A stretch of 48,957 nt of DNA from Deltaproteobacteria bacterium (GCA_027858615.1 JAQICJ010000214.1:1-48957), one strand, 5' to 3'. Counted from the first letter of the stretch, positions 18,122 to 26,431 are shown. The notes: generated by a model not told the origin, from the sequence alone. Numbers and translations: made by a program.

Positions 18122-18964
18122 ATGAATGAAATTTTGTTTGTTTTTTTAAGTGTTTTTTCTACTTCAGCAAACACAAAAGTATTTAATTTAAAAAATAGTT
18201 TGCCGAAAATTGCAGAAAAAGAAAATTTTAGTTTTAGTATTGAAACAAATGGGGAAATAAAGATTGTAAATAAAGGAAAGCAAATTACAGTCCCGTTGTT
18301 AAAAATTCAGAATCCCCAATTAAATTCTGATAGTTATTCATTATGGGGAAAAATTAGATATACAGGAGTTGAAAAAAACAGCTATTTAGAACTCTGGAAT
18401 GTGTTTGGGAAAAGGAAATTCTTTACGCTTACTAAAGATGGAAGTGGTTTCATGAAAAATATATCAGGAAATTCTGAATATAGAAATTTTTCACTACCCT
18501 TCAATCAAGCAAACTCCATGTTAAAATTGAAAATGCTTCAGTTGAACCTTGTAATCATGGGAGAAGGGGAAATCATTTTTTCTCCTCAGGTATATTTGGT
18601 AGATGGTACAAAAAATCCTTATAAAGAGATCAAAAAAAGATCTGTAAAAAACTTGCCTTGGTGGGATGATGATACAGGAGGTTATATTGGTGGATTACTG
18701 GGGCTATTAATAGGTTTATGTGGTGCTGTAAGTGCATATTTTATTCATAAAGGCAAACAATATCGATTGGTCAAGATTTGTATCGGAGTGATCCTTGTTA
18801 TTGCTTTGGCAAGTTTAATTGCCGGAATAAGTGCATATTTTTGCAACCAGCCTTATGTTGTTTATTATCCGATGTTGCTTTCAGGGTTTATTTCAGTTTT
18901 TGTTTTTGGTTTTCAAGCATTAGTAGCAAAAAAACAATTTGAGAGCACAACAAAAGAAGAATAA
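18122..18964 (+). CDS. Uncharacterised membrane protein with N-terminal extracytoplasmic domain
   Basis: A 280-residue protein with a signal peptide or N-terminal anchor (about 1-17). A beta-rich extracytoplasmic domain follows (about 20-170) with motifs such as YTGVEKNSYLELW, SGFMKNISGNSEYRNFSLPF and LQLNLVIMGEGEI. The C-terminal part has three hydrophobic segments (GGYIGGLLGLLIGLCGAVSA, VKICIGVILVIALASLIAG, YYPMLLSGFISVFVFGF). I recall an uncharacterised family of this layout, common in Planctomycetes, with jelly-roll-like N-termini; function is unknown. ATG 18122 has AAGG 7 nt upstream. Base composition is more AT-rich than its neighbours and mobile-element debris lies upstream, so acquisition is plausible. 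Confidence 0.7.
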   Translation: MNEILFVFLSVFSTSANTKVFNLKNSLPKIAEKENFSFSIETNGEIKIVNKGKQITVPLLKIQNPQLNSDSYSLWGKIRYTGVEKNSYLELWNVFGKRKFFTLTKDGSGFMKNISGNSEYRNFSLPFNQANSMLKLKMLQLNLVIMGEGEIIFSPQVYLVDGTKNPYKEIKKRSVKNLPWWDDDTGGYIGGLLGLLIGLCGAVSAYFIHKGKQYRLVKICIGVILVIALASLIAGISAYFCNQPYVVYYPMLLSGFISVFVFGFQALVAKKQFESTTKEE

Positions 18965-18991
18965 CCCCGTTAAGTTTATTCAGGTTTTTTT
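18961..18991 (+). terminator. Terminator-like module ATAACCCCGTTA-N10-GGTTTTTTT
   Basis: The 12-mer overlaps the stop codon of the plus-strand membrane protein gene and is followed after 10 nt by GGTTTTTTT. AACC and GGTT can pair before the T run, so a weak intrinsic terminator is possible. The same arrangement occurs at 24683-24714 and 30389-30410. Here it separates convergent genes (18964 plus, 18976 minus). Confidence 0.4.
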
Positions 18992-20259
18992 GATTTGTTG
19001 AAAAAAGCTATGAGCCAGAGTATCGAAAAGATAGACAAAAATATGTAGTTATTTTCTGATGGCTCCAAGTCTCCTTCTTCTATTTTTTTGATAATATCTA
19101 TGCCAATTGAGGAACTGCCAATATAGGAGACAAATAAAAGTATTTTCATTGACATACTTCTGATTTTGCCTTTTTCTCTGTTTCTTCTGAAGCCTTTTAG
19201 AAATAGAAGGAAAAAGTTGAAGGTAGAAAATCCCATTAGCAAAAGCAAAAGGGGTTTATGAATTTCCTCGTTAAACTCACTAAGATATCCCAGTGTAGCT
19301 AATCCGAAAATTAATACTCCAAATGAACCCAGCAGAGCATACACAAGACCCAAAAATCCACGGCTGTTTTTTCTGGGAGGAGGAAGATGTACACCTGAAA
19401 TATTGTTTTTTTCAGTTTCAGTGAGGTTTTCCACCGGCAAGGTAACCAGTTGATTTGCCTGAACTTGGTTCAATTCGTTTAGTACCGGCTCTGATTTTAT
19501 GACATTTTTTAAAAGAATTTCGAGTTTGGTTACAGGGATTTCATAATAAAGAGATAAAAAGTAAACATTGTATTTCTTCATTTTGCGCAACAGAAAAATT
19601 CCAATAACAACCATTGGTAGAATCATTGAGCCAATAATTACAGCAAGTTCACTGATCGACGGATTTGCCATGGTATAGTGTTGGTAAAAAAGCACAGCAT
19701 CATAAACACCATGGAAAGTTATTGGAAGGATGAGAGCTGAAACCCAGAAAGGTGCAGGAGAAAGGTGTTTCGGGGTGAACTTTGCTCTGCCTATGTAATA
19801 TCCCATGATTAAGCCACAGAAAAGATGCAAGGGGATGGCTGATACAGCTCTGACCAATGCTAATTGTATTCCTCCGGCACTGACATAGAAGAAGTTTTCC
19901 AGTACTGCAAAACCAAGAGATGACGCAGTAGCGTAAATGATGCCGTCAAAGGGCTCATCAAATTCTTTACGATTGTATGCTACCCAGTAGACGGTGAGTA
20001 ATTTAAACAGTTCTTCCGGAATGGCAGCCCAGAAAAAGGCTTCATAAAAAGACCGCTGCAAGGGCGCTTCAGGGGTTCCGTATGTTTTGATAATGCTGAC
20101 GACTATAATAACAGGGATGGCTATCAGAGCTCCAAATAAGGTGACTTTTGCAATTAATTTGGCTGGTTCTCTGTGTTCATCGTGGGAATAGATGAATAAA
20201 AAAATAAGAAAGGCTGGAACAACAGTAGCCAGAATTGTAAGCAGACTATTTGCGCTCAT
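18976..20259 (-). CDS. prsW: PrsW-family intramembrane metalloprotease
   Basis: A 427-residue polytopic membrane protein. The four PrsW/CAAX-protease-like motifs are present: E82-E83-L-F-K, E121-N-F-F, H145-L-F-C-G and H183-G-V-Y-D187, so the metal site looks intact. In Bacillus, PrsW cleaves an anti-sigma factor; the substrate here is unknown. A soluble linker (about 215-310) and four further C-terminal hydrophobic segments follow the protease core. The gene is 4 bp after ptsI and is the last gene of the hprK-rapZ-ptsH-ptsI operon, an unusual neighbour for PrsW. Confidence 0.88.
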   Translation of the reverse strand: MSANSLLTILATVVPAFLIFLFIYSHDEHREPAKLIAKVTLFGALIAIPVIIVVSIIKTYGTPEAPLQRSFYEAFFWAAIPEELFKLLTVYWVAYNRKEFDEPFDGIIYATASSLGFAVLENFFYVSAGGIQLALVRAVSAIPLHLFCGLIMGYYIGRAKFTPKHLSPAPFWVSALILPITFHGVYDAVLFYQHYTMANPSISELAVIIGSMILPMVVIGIFLLRKMKKYNVYFLSLYYEIPVTKLEILLKNVIKSEPVLNELNQVQANQLVTLPVENLTETEKNNISGVHLPPPRKNSRGFLGLVYALLGSFGVLIFGLATLGYLSEFNEEIHKPLLLLLMGFSTFNFFLLFLKGFRRNREKGKIRSMSMKILLFVSYIGSSSIGIDIIKKIEEGDLEPSENNYIFLSIFSILWLIAFFNKSKKPE

Positions 20260-20263
20260 ATAA

Positions 20264-22039
20264 TTACTCTGAATATTTTAATCGGGAGTCGTCAATTGCT
20301 TCTTCAAAATTTTTGATGAAAAGTTGAATAATTCCTTTGGCAGTTTGCATTTCAAGAGCTTGTTCAGTGATCTTTTCAACTTTACGCAATTCAATATTGC
20401 GAATAAGCTTTTTGATGTGGGGGATATAAGCAGGAGGCATGGATAAATTTTCAATTCCCATTCCTATCAGGATAAGAGCAGCAATAGGATCTGTAGCGGT
20501 ATCACCACAGACGGAAATAGGGATTTTAGCATTTTTAGCGGATTTTATGGTTCTTTTGATTAATCGCAGAATTCCTGGATGCAAAGGCTGATAGAGATCG
20601 GAAATCATGTCATTATTGCGATCTATCCCCAGAGAATATTGGGTTAAATCGTTGGAACCGATTGAAAAGAAATCGGATTTGGTAGCCAGATGGTCAGATA
20701 TCATGCAGGCAGAAGGTAGTTCGATCATGGTTCCGATTGAGATATTGTCTGGAATATCATGTCCTTCTTGTAATAGTTCGTTGATGCATTCCCAATAGAC
20801 TTCTTTCGCACTGAGAAATTCCTCCATGGAGCCAACCAGAGGAAACATGATACGCAGTTCTACACTATGATTTTTAATATATGCTCGCAGGATTCCTCTT
20901 AATTGTGATTTGAGAATAGTTCGTTCTTTCAGAGCCAGTCTGATGGAGCGTAGTCCGAGAGCAGGATTCGGTTCATTGCTGAAATCAGCCTCCAGGGGAA
21001 ATTTGTCTCCGCCCAAATCAAAAGTTCTGATGGTGATAGGAGAGATGGAACTGCTTTCAAGAAGTTTCAGAGTGTCTTTAAAGTGTAGTTTTTCATCAAG
21101 AGCATCACGAAAATTATTGATAAAAAGAAATTCCGTACGATAAAGACCGATCCCCTCTGCACCATGACTGTTTGCAGCCTCTATTTCATTGACGAAATCA
21201 ATATTGGCACTGATTTTTATGGTGTAATCGTCCTTGGTTTTGGCAGGTTTGGCACTTTGTTTAAGTAGATTCTGCTCGAAGGCCAAGGCTTTGTGCATTC
21301 TGGTTCTGTATTTCTGAACCATTTCCACGTCGGGGTTGGCGATAAGTTGACCTGAATTTGCATCAAGAAGCAGAAGATCTCCTGTGCCCACTTCAGTTGT
21401 AATATTTTTGATGCCCACAATAGTTGGTATTTCAAATGCTTTGGCGATAATAATCGTGTGGGAAGTTTTTCCGCCTTTTTCGATGACCATTCCAGAGATT
21501 GCATTTTTGCCAATTTGGATTGTTTCCGCCGGGCTCAGTTCTTTGGCCACGACAATTGCATCAGGAGGAGGTTGGGCAATATAGTTGTTTTTACCTGAAA
21601 GATTTCGAATCAGACGTCTAGATACAAATTTTAAATCAGAAATTCTTTCTTGCATGTATTCATCATCAACGCTGAGAAACAGAGTTTTCCATTTTTCCAG
21701 GGTTTTATTTATCGCCCATTCAGCATTGACCAATTCATGCCTGATTGTTTCGATTACTTGTTTTTGCAGTTCTTCATCCTGAATCATCATTTGATGAGCT
21801 TCAAGAATATGACCAGGATCCTTGTGATCTGCAGAAATTTTATTTTTGATCATTTCGAGTTCATCAAAGCCTTTTTTCAAAGCATTCTTGAACCGATCAA
21901 TTTCAATCTCGACTTGTTGAGAAACAATATGACTGTGGGTGTCAGTATCTTTTTCTCTTTCAATTACAAAGGCTCTGCCAATCACAATACCTGGGATTAC
22001 CCCATTTCCCTGGTAATATTGATTTTTGATTTTCATCAA
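20264..22039 (-). CDS. ptsI: Phosphoenolpyruvate-protein phosphotransferase (PTS enzyme I)
   Basis: Transfers phosphate from PEP to HPr. The 591 residues show the HPr-binding helical domain, the phosphohistidine domain with GGKTSH194TIIIAK, and the PEP-binding barrel with YRTEFLFINN, TFDLGGDK, NPALGLRSIR, LRIMFPLV, FSIGSNDLTQYSLGIDR and the active-site Cys in SVCGDTATDP. All expected catalytic residues are seen. It overlaps ptsH by 4 bp (ATGA). There is no EIIA, EIIB or EIIC in the window, so the role may be regulatory. Confidence 0.96.
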   Translation of the reverse strand: MMKIKNQYYQGNGVIPGIVIGRAFVIEREKDTDTHSHIVSQQVEIEIDRFKNALKKGFDELEMIKNKISADHKDPGHILEAHQMMIQDEELQKQVIETIRHELVNAEWAINKTLEKWKTLFLSVDDEYMQERISDLKFVSRRLIRNLSGKNNYIAQPPPDAIVVAKELSPAETIQIGKNAISGMVIEKGGKTSHTIIIAKAFEIPTIVGIKNITTEVGTGDLLLLDANSGQLIANPDVEMVQKYRTRMHKALAFEQNLLKQSAKPAKTKDDYTIKISANIDFVNEIEAANSHGAEGIGLYRTEFLFINNFRDALDEKLHFKDTLKLLESSSISPITIRTFDLGGDKFPLEADFSNEPNPALGLRSIRLALKERTILKSQLRGILRAYIKNHSVELRIMFPLVGSMEEFLSAKEVYWECINELLQEGHDIPDNISIGTMIELPSACMISDHLATKSDFFSIGSNDLTQYSLGIDRNNDMISDLYQPLHPGILRLIKRTIKSAKNAKIPISVCGDTATDPIAALILIGMGIENLSMPPAYIPHIKKLIRNIELRKVEKITEQALEMQTAKGIIQLFIKNFEEAIDDSRLKYSE

Positions 22040-22320
22040 TTATTTTCCTCAAGGTTGAATTTATTGTTGATAAGCTCGGCCAAAACGGAAACAGCTTCAG
22101 CAGCATCTTCTCCAACAGCAGTGATTTTAAGGGTGCAGCCCTTGAAAGCCAGAAGACCGAGCAAACTCATTATGCTTTTACCATTAGCTATTGCATCTTT
22201 GTGGAATACTTCAATTTCAGATTCGAATTTATTGGCATTTTCCACGAAAACTTTAGCTGGTCTGGCATGAAGTCCCTGGCTGTTTTTGATAGTAACTTCA
22301 ACCTCATGAATTTTGCTCAA
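22036..22320 (-). CDS. ptsH: Phosphocarrier protein HPr
   Basis: A 94-residue HPr. The active-site histidine is His18 in GLHARPA, and the regulatory serine targeted by HPr kinase is Ser49 in GKSIMSLL, so both phosphorylation sites are present. AAGGAG lies 6-7 nt before ATG 22320. A possible promoter (TTGCAA, 18 nt, TAAATT on the minus strand, about 22391-22362) precedes it, so it may have its own transcript besides the hprK-rapZ read-through. Confidence 0.95.
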   Translation of the reverse strand: MSKIHEVEVTIKNSQGLHARPAKVFVENANKFESEIEVFHKDAIANGKSIMSLLGLLAFKGCTLKITAVGEDAAEAVSVLAELINNKFNLEENN

Positions 22321-22477
22321 GATTTTTCTCCTTAAAATCCAAAATTAAATCTATAACCGATTAAATTTACAATAGAATGGCAGGTGGTTGCAACCAGAAA
22401 ATTTTTTATCTGCACTGGATTGTCCTTTTTTGCTTACATTGCACCAAGATGGGGTAAATCATCAGAAGATGTGTGGG

Positions 22478-23344
22478 TTAAACTTGTGGGAGGAGTTCAA
22501 GGTTTAGATCCCTGTGTCTGAATTCGGAATTGAAGCCTTTTGTCTTGAGAAGGCCACTTAGTTCTTCGGTGATATAAACGCTTCTGTGTTTACCTCCTGT
22601 GCAACCAATACCGCAATTGAGATAGGTTTTCCCTTCTTTTTGGTATTTGGGAATCAGATAGATCAAAAGGGCAAGAGTCTTATCCAAAAATTCAGATGGT
22701 TCCTCATGTTCTTGGAAAAATTTAATAATCTGGGGAGAATTACCAGGCAGACCGGAGAGTCTTTCCACAAAATAAGGGTTAGGCAAAAATCTTACATCAA
22801 AAACCAGATCGGCTTCAGTAAGAATCCCTCTACTGAAGCCGAAAGAAACAATATTTATTATCAATTCAGGTCTGGGATATTGTGAAAAAATATTGAGGAT
22901 TTTGGAACGCAGTTCATGGGCTGTTAACTCTGAAGTATCTACAATTATGGAGTTATCTGATATGATTCTGGAAAGGAATTCCTTTTCCGTTTTAATGGTT
23001 TTAAGTAGAAATCTTCCACCTAAGGGATGAGGACGCCTGGTTGTTTTATAGCGTTTTATAATGGTTTTCTGGGAAGCTTTAAGAAAAATGATTTGCAGAT
23101 AGTGCCCTGCTCGTAGTAACTCATTTTTGATCTTGTCCCATTCATCCAAGTAGATACGGTTACGGACATCAATGACAATTGCTGCTTTTTCAACATTATT
23201 TCCAGTTGTTTCAAGTAAATCTACAAAATTTTTAAGCAAAGGTATGGGAAGATTGTCTACGGTATAGAAACCCAAATCTTCCAAAGTGTGCAAAGCGATA
23301 GTTTTTCCTGCACCTGAAAATCCGCTTACAATGATTAATTTCAT
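22478..23344 (-). CDS. rapZ: RNase adapter / nucleotide-binding protein RapZ (YvcJ)
   Basis: P-loop protein; E. coli RapZ guides RNase E to the sRNA GlmZ, and the Bacillus YvcJ homologue binds and hydrolyses nucleotides. The 288 residues show Walker A GFSGAGKT (8-15), DNLPIPLL, VIDVRNR, the FLPNPYF block and the C-terminal CGIGCTGGKHRSVYI. Its ATG overlaps a TGA that closes the interrupted reading frame following hprK (ATGA, 23344-23341), supporting ancestral coupling with hprK. The 157-bp gap to ptsH holds no EIIA gene. Confidence 0.95.
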   Translation of the reverse strand: MKLIIVSGFSGAGKTIALHTLEDLGFYTVDNLPIPLLKNFVDLLETTGNNVEKAAIVIDVRNRIYLDEWDKIKNELLRAGHYLQIIFLKASQKTIIKRYKTTRRPHPLGGRFLLKTIKTEKEFLSRIISDNSIIVDTSELTAHELRSKILNIFSQYPRPELIINIVSFGFSRGILTEADLVFDVRFLPNPYFVERLSGLPGNSPQIIKFFQEHEEPSEFLDKTLALLIYLIPKYQKEGKTYLNCGIGCTGGKHRSVYITEELSGLLKTKGFNSEFRHRDLNLELLPQV

Positions 23345-23433
23345 TCGACAATTTCCTCCAAAATAAAATTGGAACTGTTTTTGTGAAGAGCTTCTTCAAG
23401 TTTTTTCTGGAAAATTTTGGCGCTGTTTATTCC
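23341..23433 (-). other. Open-frame continuation of hprK after the TGA
   Basis: Thirty in-frame codons plus a TGA follow the hprK stop without interruption. Their translation begins GINSAKIFQKKLEEAL, a good match to the family's C-terminal amphipathic helix. The closing TGA overlaps the rapZ ATG by the usual ATGA arrangement. TTGGAGG within it (about 23362-23356) serves as the rapZ ribosome-binding site. Either the TGA is a recent nonsense change, it is read through, or it is an error in this sequence. Confidence 0.75.
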
Positions 23434-24306
23434 TCACAGTTTGAGGATTCGATCCCGGGCTGCAACTTCGATGATAGTGGCCATAGTTTTTCCCGGTCTG
23501 ACCGGAAGTATCAGTAACGGAACACTAAGACCGAGAATTTCGGTAGAATGGTCGTCAAGTCCAAGCCTTTCATATTCTTCTTCACTTTCCCATTTTTCAA
23601 GATTAATAATCAGTTCTATTTTTTTCTTGTCACGTACACTGGCAGGACCGAATAATCTGGGAATACTGATAATTCCGAGTCCTCTGATTTCCATATGATG
23701 TTTAACTACAGGAGTTCCTCTTCCTTCCAAAACATCGGGGTGATGTTTATGTATTTCCACAGAATCATCAGCCACCAGACTGTGTCCCCTGGAGATAAGA
23801 TCAAGGGCGATTTCACTTTTGCCGATCCCACTTTTACCTTTCAACAACACTCCAATTCCGAAAACATCCAGAAGTACTCCGTGTAATCGGGTTACTTCCC
23901 TGGTATATTCCTCAAGAATGCTGGAAAGTTTGTCAATAAATTCAGAAGTATTACGGGAGGTAGTTAACAAAGTTGTTTTTGTTTGCGTTGAAATGGTTTT
24001 AAGGCATTTGGGGATTTTTAGTTGCTTGGTAACTATTGAACACGCTGGCTCCATTTCAAAAAGATTTTCCAAGGCTTCTTTGCGCTTTTCTTCAGACAAA
24101 TTAAACAGAAAACTGATTTCAGTGGAGCCGAAAATTACAATGCCATTGTTTACCCGGTTGCTCTCTATTCCTGTGAGAAGCAGTCCTGCTGTAAAATAAC
24201 GGGAATTTGAAAGATTTTTCCAGGTACCCTCTGGATATTTGACAATTTTCAGATCCAGATAAGTACCTGCATTTTCAAGAAGTTGTTTAATTGTAAAATT
24301 GCTCAT
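23434..24306 (-). CDS. hprK: HPr kinase/phosphorylase, ending early at an in-frame TGA
   Basis: Phosphorylates HPr on Ser49 and removes that phosphate by phosphorolysis. Visible features are the N-terminal domain, His142 in LHGVLLD, Walker A GKSGIGKS (157-164), VADDSVEI and the signature EIRGLGIISI (206-215). At 290 residues it is shorter than the usual 305-320 and stops right after AARDRILKL at TGA 23436-23434. The same frame stays open for 30 codons (23433-23344) encoding GINSAKIFQKKLEEALHKNS..., which resembles the conserved C-terminal helix (G-x-N-A-A-x-x-F), and closes at TGA 23343-23341. Other genes here use TGA as a normal stop. The catalytic core is intact; the loss may affect HPr contact or reflect an error in the sequence. 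Confidence 0.92.
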   Translation of the reverse strand: MSNFTIKQLLENAGTYLDLKIVKYPEGTWKNLSNSRYFTAGLLLTGIESNRVNNGIVIFGSTEISFLFNLSEEKRKEALENLFEMEPACSIVTKQLKIPKCLKTISTQTKTTLLTTSRNTSEFIDKLSSILEEYTREVTRLHGVLLDVFGIGVLLKGKSGIGKSEIALDLISRGHSLVADDSVEIHKHHPDVLEGRGTPVVKHHMEIRGLGIISIPRLFGPASVRDKKKIELIINLEKWESEEEYERLGLDDHSTEILGLSVPLLILPVRPGKTMATIIEVAARDRILKL

Positions 24307-24495
24307 AACAAGTATATTTCCAGGGAAATGTAACTACGTTTGTTTATCTGACGGCTGATTTATTGAAGAAGAACTGAACTTTCCCACCGATAGTACCAGC
24401 ATCAATTGTTATTTTGCTTTATTAGTGCTCAAATTTCAATCTTTTATTCGATCTTTAATCTAAGGGTATGTATCAAAATGTGAGGTTATAAGTCA

Positions 24496-24704
24496 GTTCC
24501 CGTTTCAGAACGGGGGTTATTGGTTGAGGAAAGAGTTGGATTGAGATGTGCGGAGAAAATTTGCAAACAGTGTAAATGCGATTTTTAAAAAGTTTGCTTG
24601 GTACAAAGCAATTAGATTTCGGCTCTATACTAAAAATTATGTGGGAATAGCATTCAAATTCCCGGGGAATAGGGTTTTCAGAATAACCCCGTTACGGAAA
24701 CCAA
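24496..24704 (+). repeat. Diverged copy C of the intergenic repeat
   Basis: The left end GTTCCCGTTTCAGAACGGGG aligns with the left end of copy B. The following about 105 bases match with gaps and substitutions (AGATGTGCGGAGAAA against AGATGCGAGGAGAAA; GACAAAGCAGAT-like and TTTCGGC blocks). The left hairpin is CCCGTT-TCAG-AACGGG. Homology fades after about 24622. The right boundary is set by CAGAATAACCCCGTTACGG, which is roughly the inverse of the left CAGAACGGGGGTTATTGG, and is less certain. Confidence 0.6.
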
Positions 24705-24714
24705 AGGTTTTTTT
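24683..24714 (+). terminator. Terminator-like module ATAACCCCGTTA-N11-GGTTTTTTT
   Basis: The second occurrence of the module. The stem AAACC-AAA-GGTTT directly precedes the T run, giving a short intrinsic-terminator shape on the plus strand. No plus-strand gene ends just upstream; it lies at the right side of repeat copy C, before the PilZ gene. Confidence 0.35.
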
Positions 24715-24767
24715 ACAAAATTTAATAAAAAACTTGAGTCTATCCTACAATGTAGTAGGATGTATGT

Positions 24768-25136
24768 ATGGAACGAATGATTTTTAATTTAAACAATGTT
24801 CAGGAAAGAAGAAATCATATTCGTATTCCTATTATCATTTCGGTAAAGGAATACTCTGCCAGTGGGGTTACCCTTTGTCTCTCCCGTGATATCAGTCCGG
24901 GGGGAATGGCTTTGCGAAGAGCTGCCAATGGCGAGGCTCCGGAAGGTGAGGTGATTCTGGAATTCAATTTACCTGGAGTTGATGAGAAACTCCAGGTAAA
25001 GAGTGAATTTCTCAGAAGTACTCAGAACAAAAAAATACAGAGTGGAGTTGTAAAATTTAGCCAATTGCCCCAGAAACTGCAAAAGTGGTTTGAACTAACG
25101 GGTGAGCTTTATCAACGTCAAACTTACATAACCTGA
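24768..25136 (+). CDS. PilZ-domain protein
   Basis: A 122-residue single-domain protein predicted to bind cyclic di-GMP. The two PilZ signatures are present: R-x-x-x-R in ERRNHIRIP (about 14-20) and D-x-S-x-x-G in RDISPGGMAL. The remainder is a beta-barrel-like sequence ending in a helix (LPQKLQKWFELTGELY). It is probably a cytoplasmic adaptor; the partner is unknown. AGGA 7 nt upstream supports ATG 24768. It is monocistronic, with a 13-bp inverted repeat 133 bp after the stop. Confidence 0.82.
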   Translation: MERMIFNLNNVQERRNHIRIPIIISVKEYSASGVTLCLSRDISPGGMALRRAANGEAPEGEVILEFNLPGVDEKLQVKSEFLRSTQNKKIQSGVVKFSQLPQKLQKWFELTGELYQRQTYIT

Positions 25137-25269
25137 GAATTTTTTGGAACTTATCCTGCCTCTGAGATTGTTATTCCCACCTGTTGGTTTTTCTTGAATC
25201 ATCGCCTTTATCTTTTCTGCCCAACTCCAATTCAGGCCAATAATCCCATGTTTTTATTCAGTTGATTTA

Positions 25270-25298
25270 TTAATCAAGTTTTGTTAAAACTTGATTAA
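25270..25298. repeat. Perfect 13-bp inverted repeat with GTT loop
   Basis: TTAATCAAGTTTT and its exact reverse complement flank GTT. It is followed by AGTTTTTGATTTT, so it could be an AT-rich terminator for the PilZ gene. It is also 53 bp upstream of the next gene (ATG 25352) and could be an operator. Arms this long are unlikely by chance, but the role is not decided by sequence alone. Confidence 0.6.
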
Positions 25299-25351
25299 AG
25301 TTTTTGATTTTGAATAGTTCCAATTATTTTTCAATATCCTTGGAGGAAAAA

Positions 25352-26431
25352 ATGAAAAGATCCATCTTACTGAGTTTGACATTTTCTTTTATAATCGGCA
25401 TTTTTACAGTATCCTGCAAAAAAGAACAAAAGATTATTAAATTAGGTAAAAAATGTGAAAAGGGTGACAAGTGTGAAAAAGGCAGTAAATGTCTGGGAGG
25501 AAAATGTGAAGATATCACCGGGGACAATCCGGAATGCAAATATCTGAAAAAAGCATCCCAATCCATCATGGAAGCTAATCCCAAAAAACTGCTTTCAGGC
25601 GTTAATTTCAAATATGACAAGGATATTATTTCTACTATTCCTTCTCAGGCTGGCAATATTTATAAAGCTTTTTCCAAAAGCATTGGACGCTCTGAATGTA
25701 AAAGAATAATCAATTGTGAATTGCCCAAACTTGGAGTTGGTTATGAGTGGTTCTGGACCAGAGCTGCCTGGAATGCAACTAAAAAGATCCCCAAAGGCGG
25801 CAAAAAAGTTCCTCAGGGTATTGTCAAGGTTGTCAGTGCCAATACAGAGCAGGCCAGTATTGGAGAAGATCCTAAAGAGTTTCCAGCCATAAAAATCAAA
25901 CAAATGGATGATCACCGTATTGGTTGCAGAGGCAAAGTCAAAGTCAGAGTAAGCGATAAATTTTCCGGGTTTGTAACCTTCCATTTCTGGAAAAAAGATA
26001 AATGCAAATTTGTTCCTGCCGAAAAGGGCAACAAAGATTCTCAGCCCAAGTTTGAGTGCGATGGTACTAAAAAGCTGGTACATCCTCATTATACCTATAC
26101 TGTTTATCTTTCCCCCATGTCTTCTTCCGAGTTGAAACAGCGCAAAGGCAAGAAAAAGGATACAACCTTCCTCACTGGAAATCCAGGAACCTATCTGCTG
26201 GATGTCTGGGCCTACAATCCCATAAACGAAGAAAAATTAGGGATGCATAAACAATTTGAAAACGAAACTGAAATGAAAGCTTATCCTTCATTCAAATTTT
26301 GTCCCAAATACACTGATGATAAATTCAACAATGGTTGTGGCTGTATAGGACTGATGGAAAACAAAATCACAATTTCAGTCAACCCCGATCCTTTCTATCT
26401 TTCCTACGACGAGAAAAAATGTACGGAATAA
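25352..26431 (+). CDS. Lipoprotein of unknown function with short Cys-rich N-terminus
   Basis: A 359-residue predicted lipoprotein (lipobox TVSC). After the anchor comes a small Cys motif (KCEKGDKCEKGSKCLGGKCED) similar to the C-x-x-G-x-x-C spacers of myxobacterial lipoproteins, then a large Lys-rich domain with several Cys and C-terminal NGCGCIGL. No known family is recognised. ATG 25352 is chosen because GGAGG precedes it by 5 nt; the in-frame ATG at 25304 would destroy the signal peptide. Confidence 0.75.
   Translation: MKRSILLSLTFSFIIGIFTVSCKKEQKIIKLGKKCEKGDKCEKGSKCLGGKCEDITGDNPECKYLKKASQSIMEANPKKLLSGVNFKYDKDIISTIPSQAGNIYKAFSKSIGRSECKRIINCELPKLGVGYEWFWTRAAWNATKKIPKGGKKVPQGIVKVVSANTEQASIGEDPKEFPAIKIKQMDDHRIGCRGKVKVRVSDKFSGFVTFHFWKKDKCKFVPAEKGNKDSQPKFECDGTKKLVHPHYTYTVYLSPMSSSELKQRKGKKKDTTFLTGNPGTYLLDVWAYNPINEEKLGMHKQFENETEMKAYPSFKFCPKYTDDKFNNGCGCIGLMENKITISVNPDPFYLSYDEKKCTE

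Larger units (their letters stand above)
24307..24767. other. Divergent intergenic region between hprK and PilZ gene
   Basis: No gene is visible. These 461 bases contain the hprK upstream region, repeat copy C (from 24496) and the module ATAACCCCGTTA...GGTTTTTTT at 24683-24714. AGGA 7 nt before ATG 24768 belongs to the PilZ gene. Confidence 0.6.

Noticed and set aside
23341-23433. Selenocysteine at the hprK TGA
   Set aside because: No convincing SECIS-type hairpin with a paired stem follows the TGA, and the position is not a redox site in the family.
24548-24787. Open frame across repeat copy C
   Set aside because: It lies in the non-coding repeat and runs into the PilZ gene; no ribosome site or recognisable protein.
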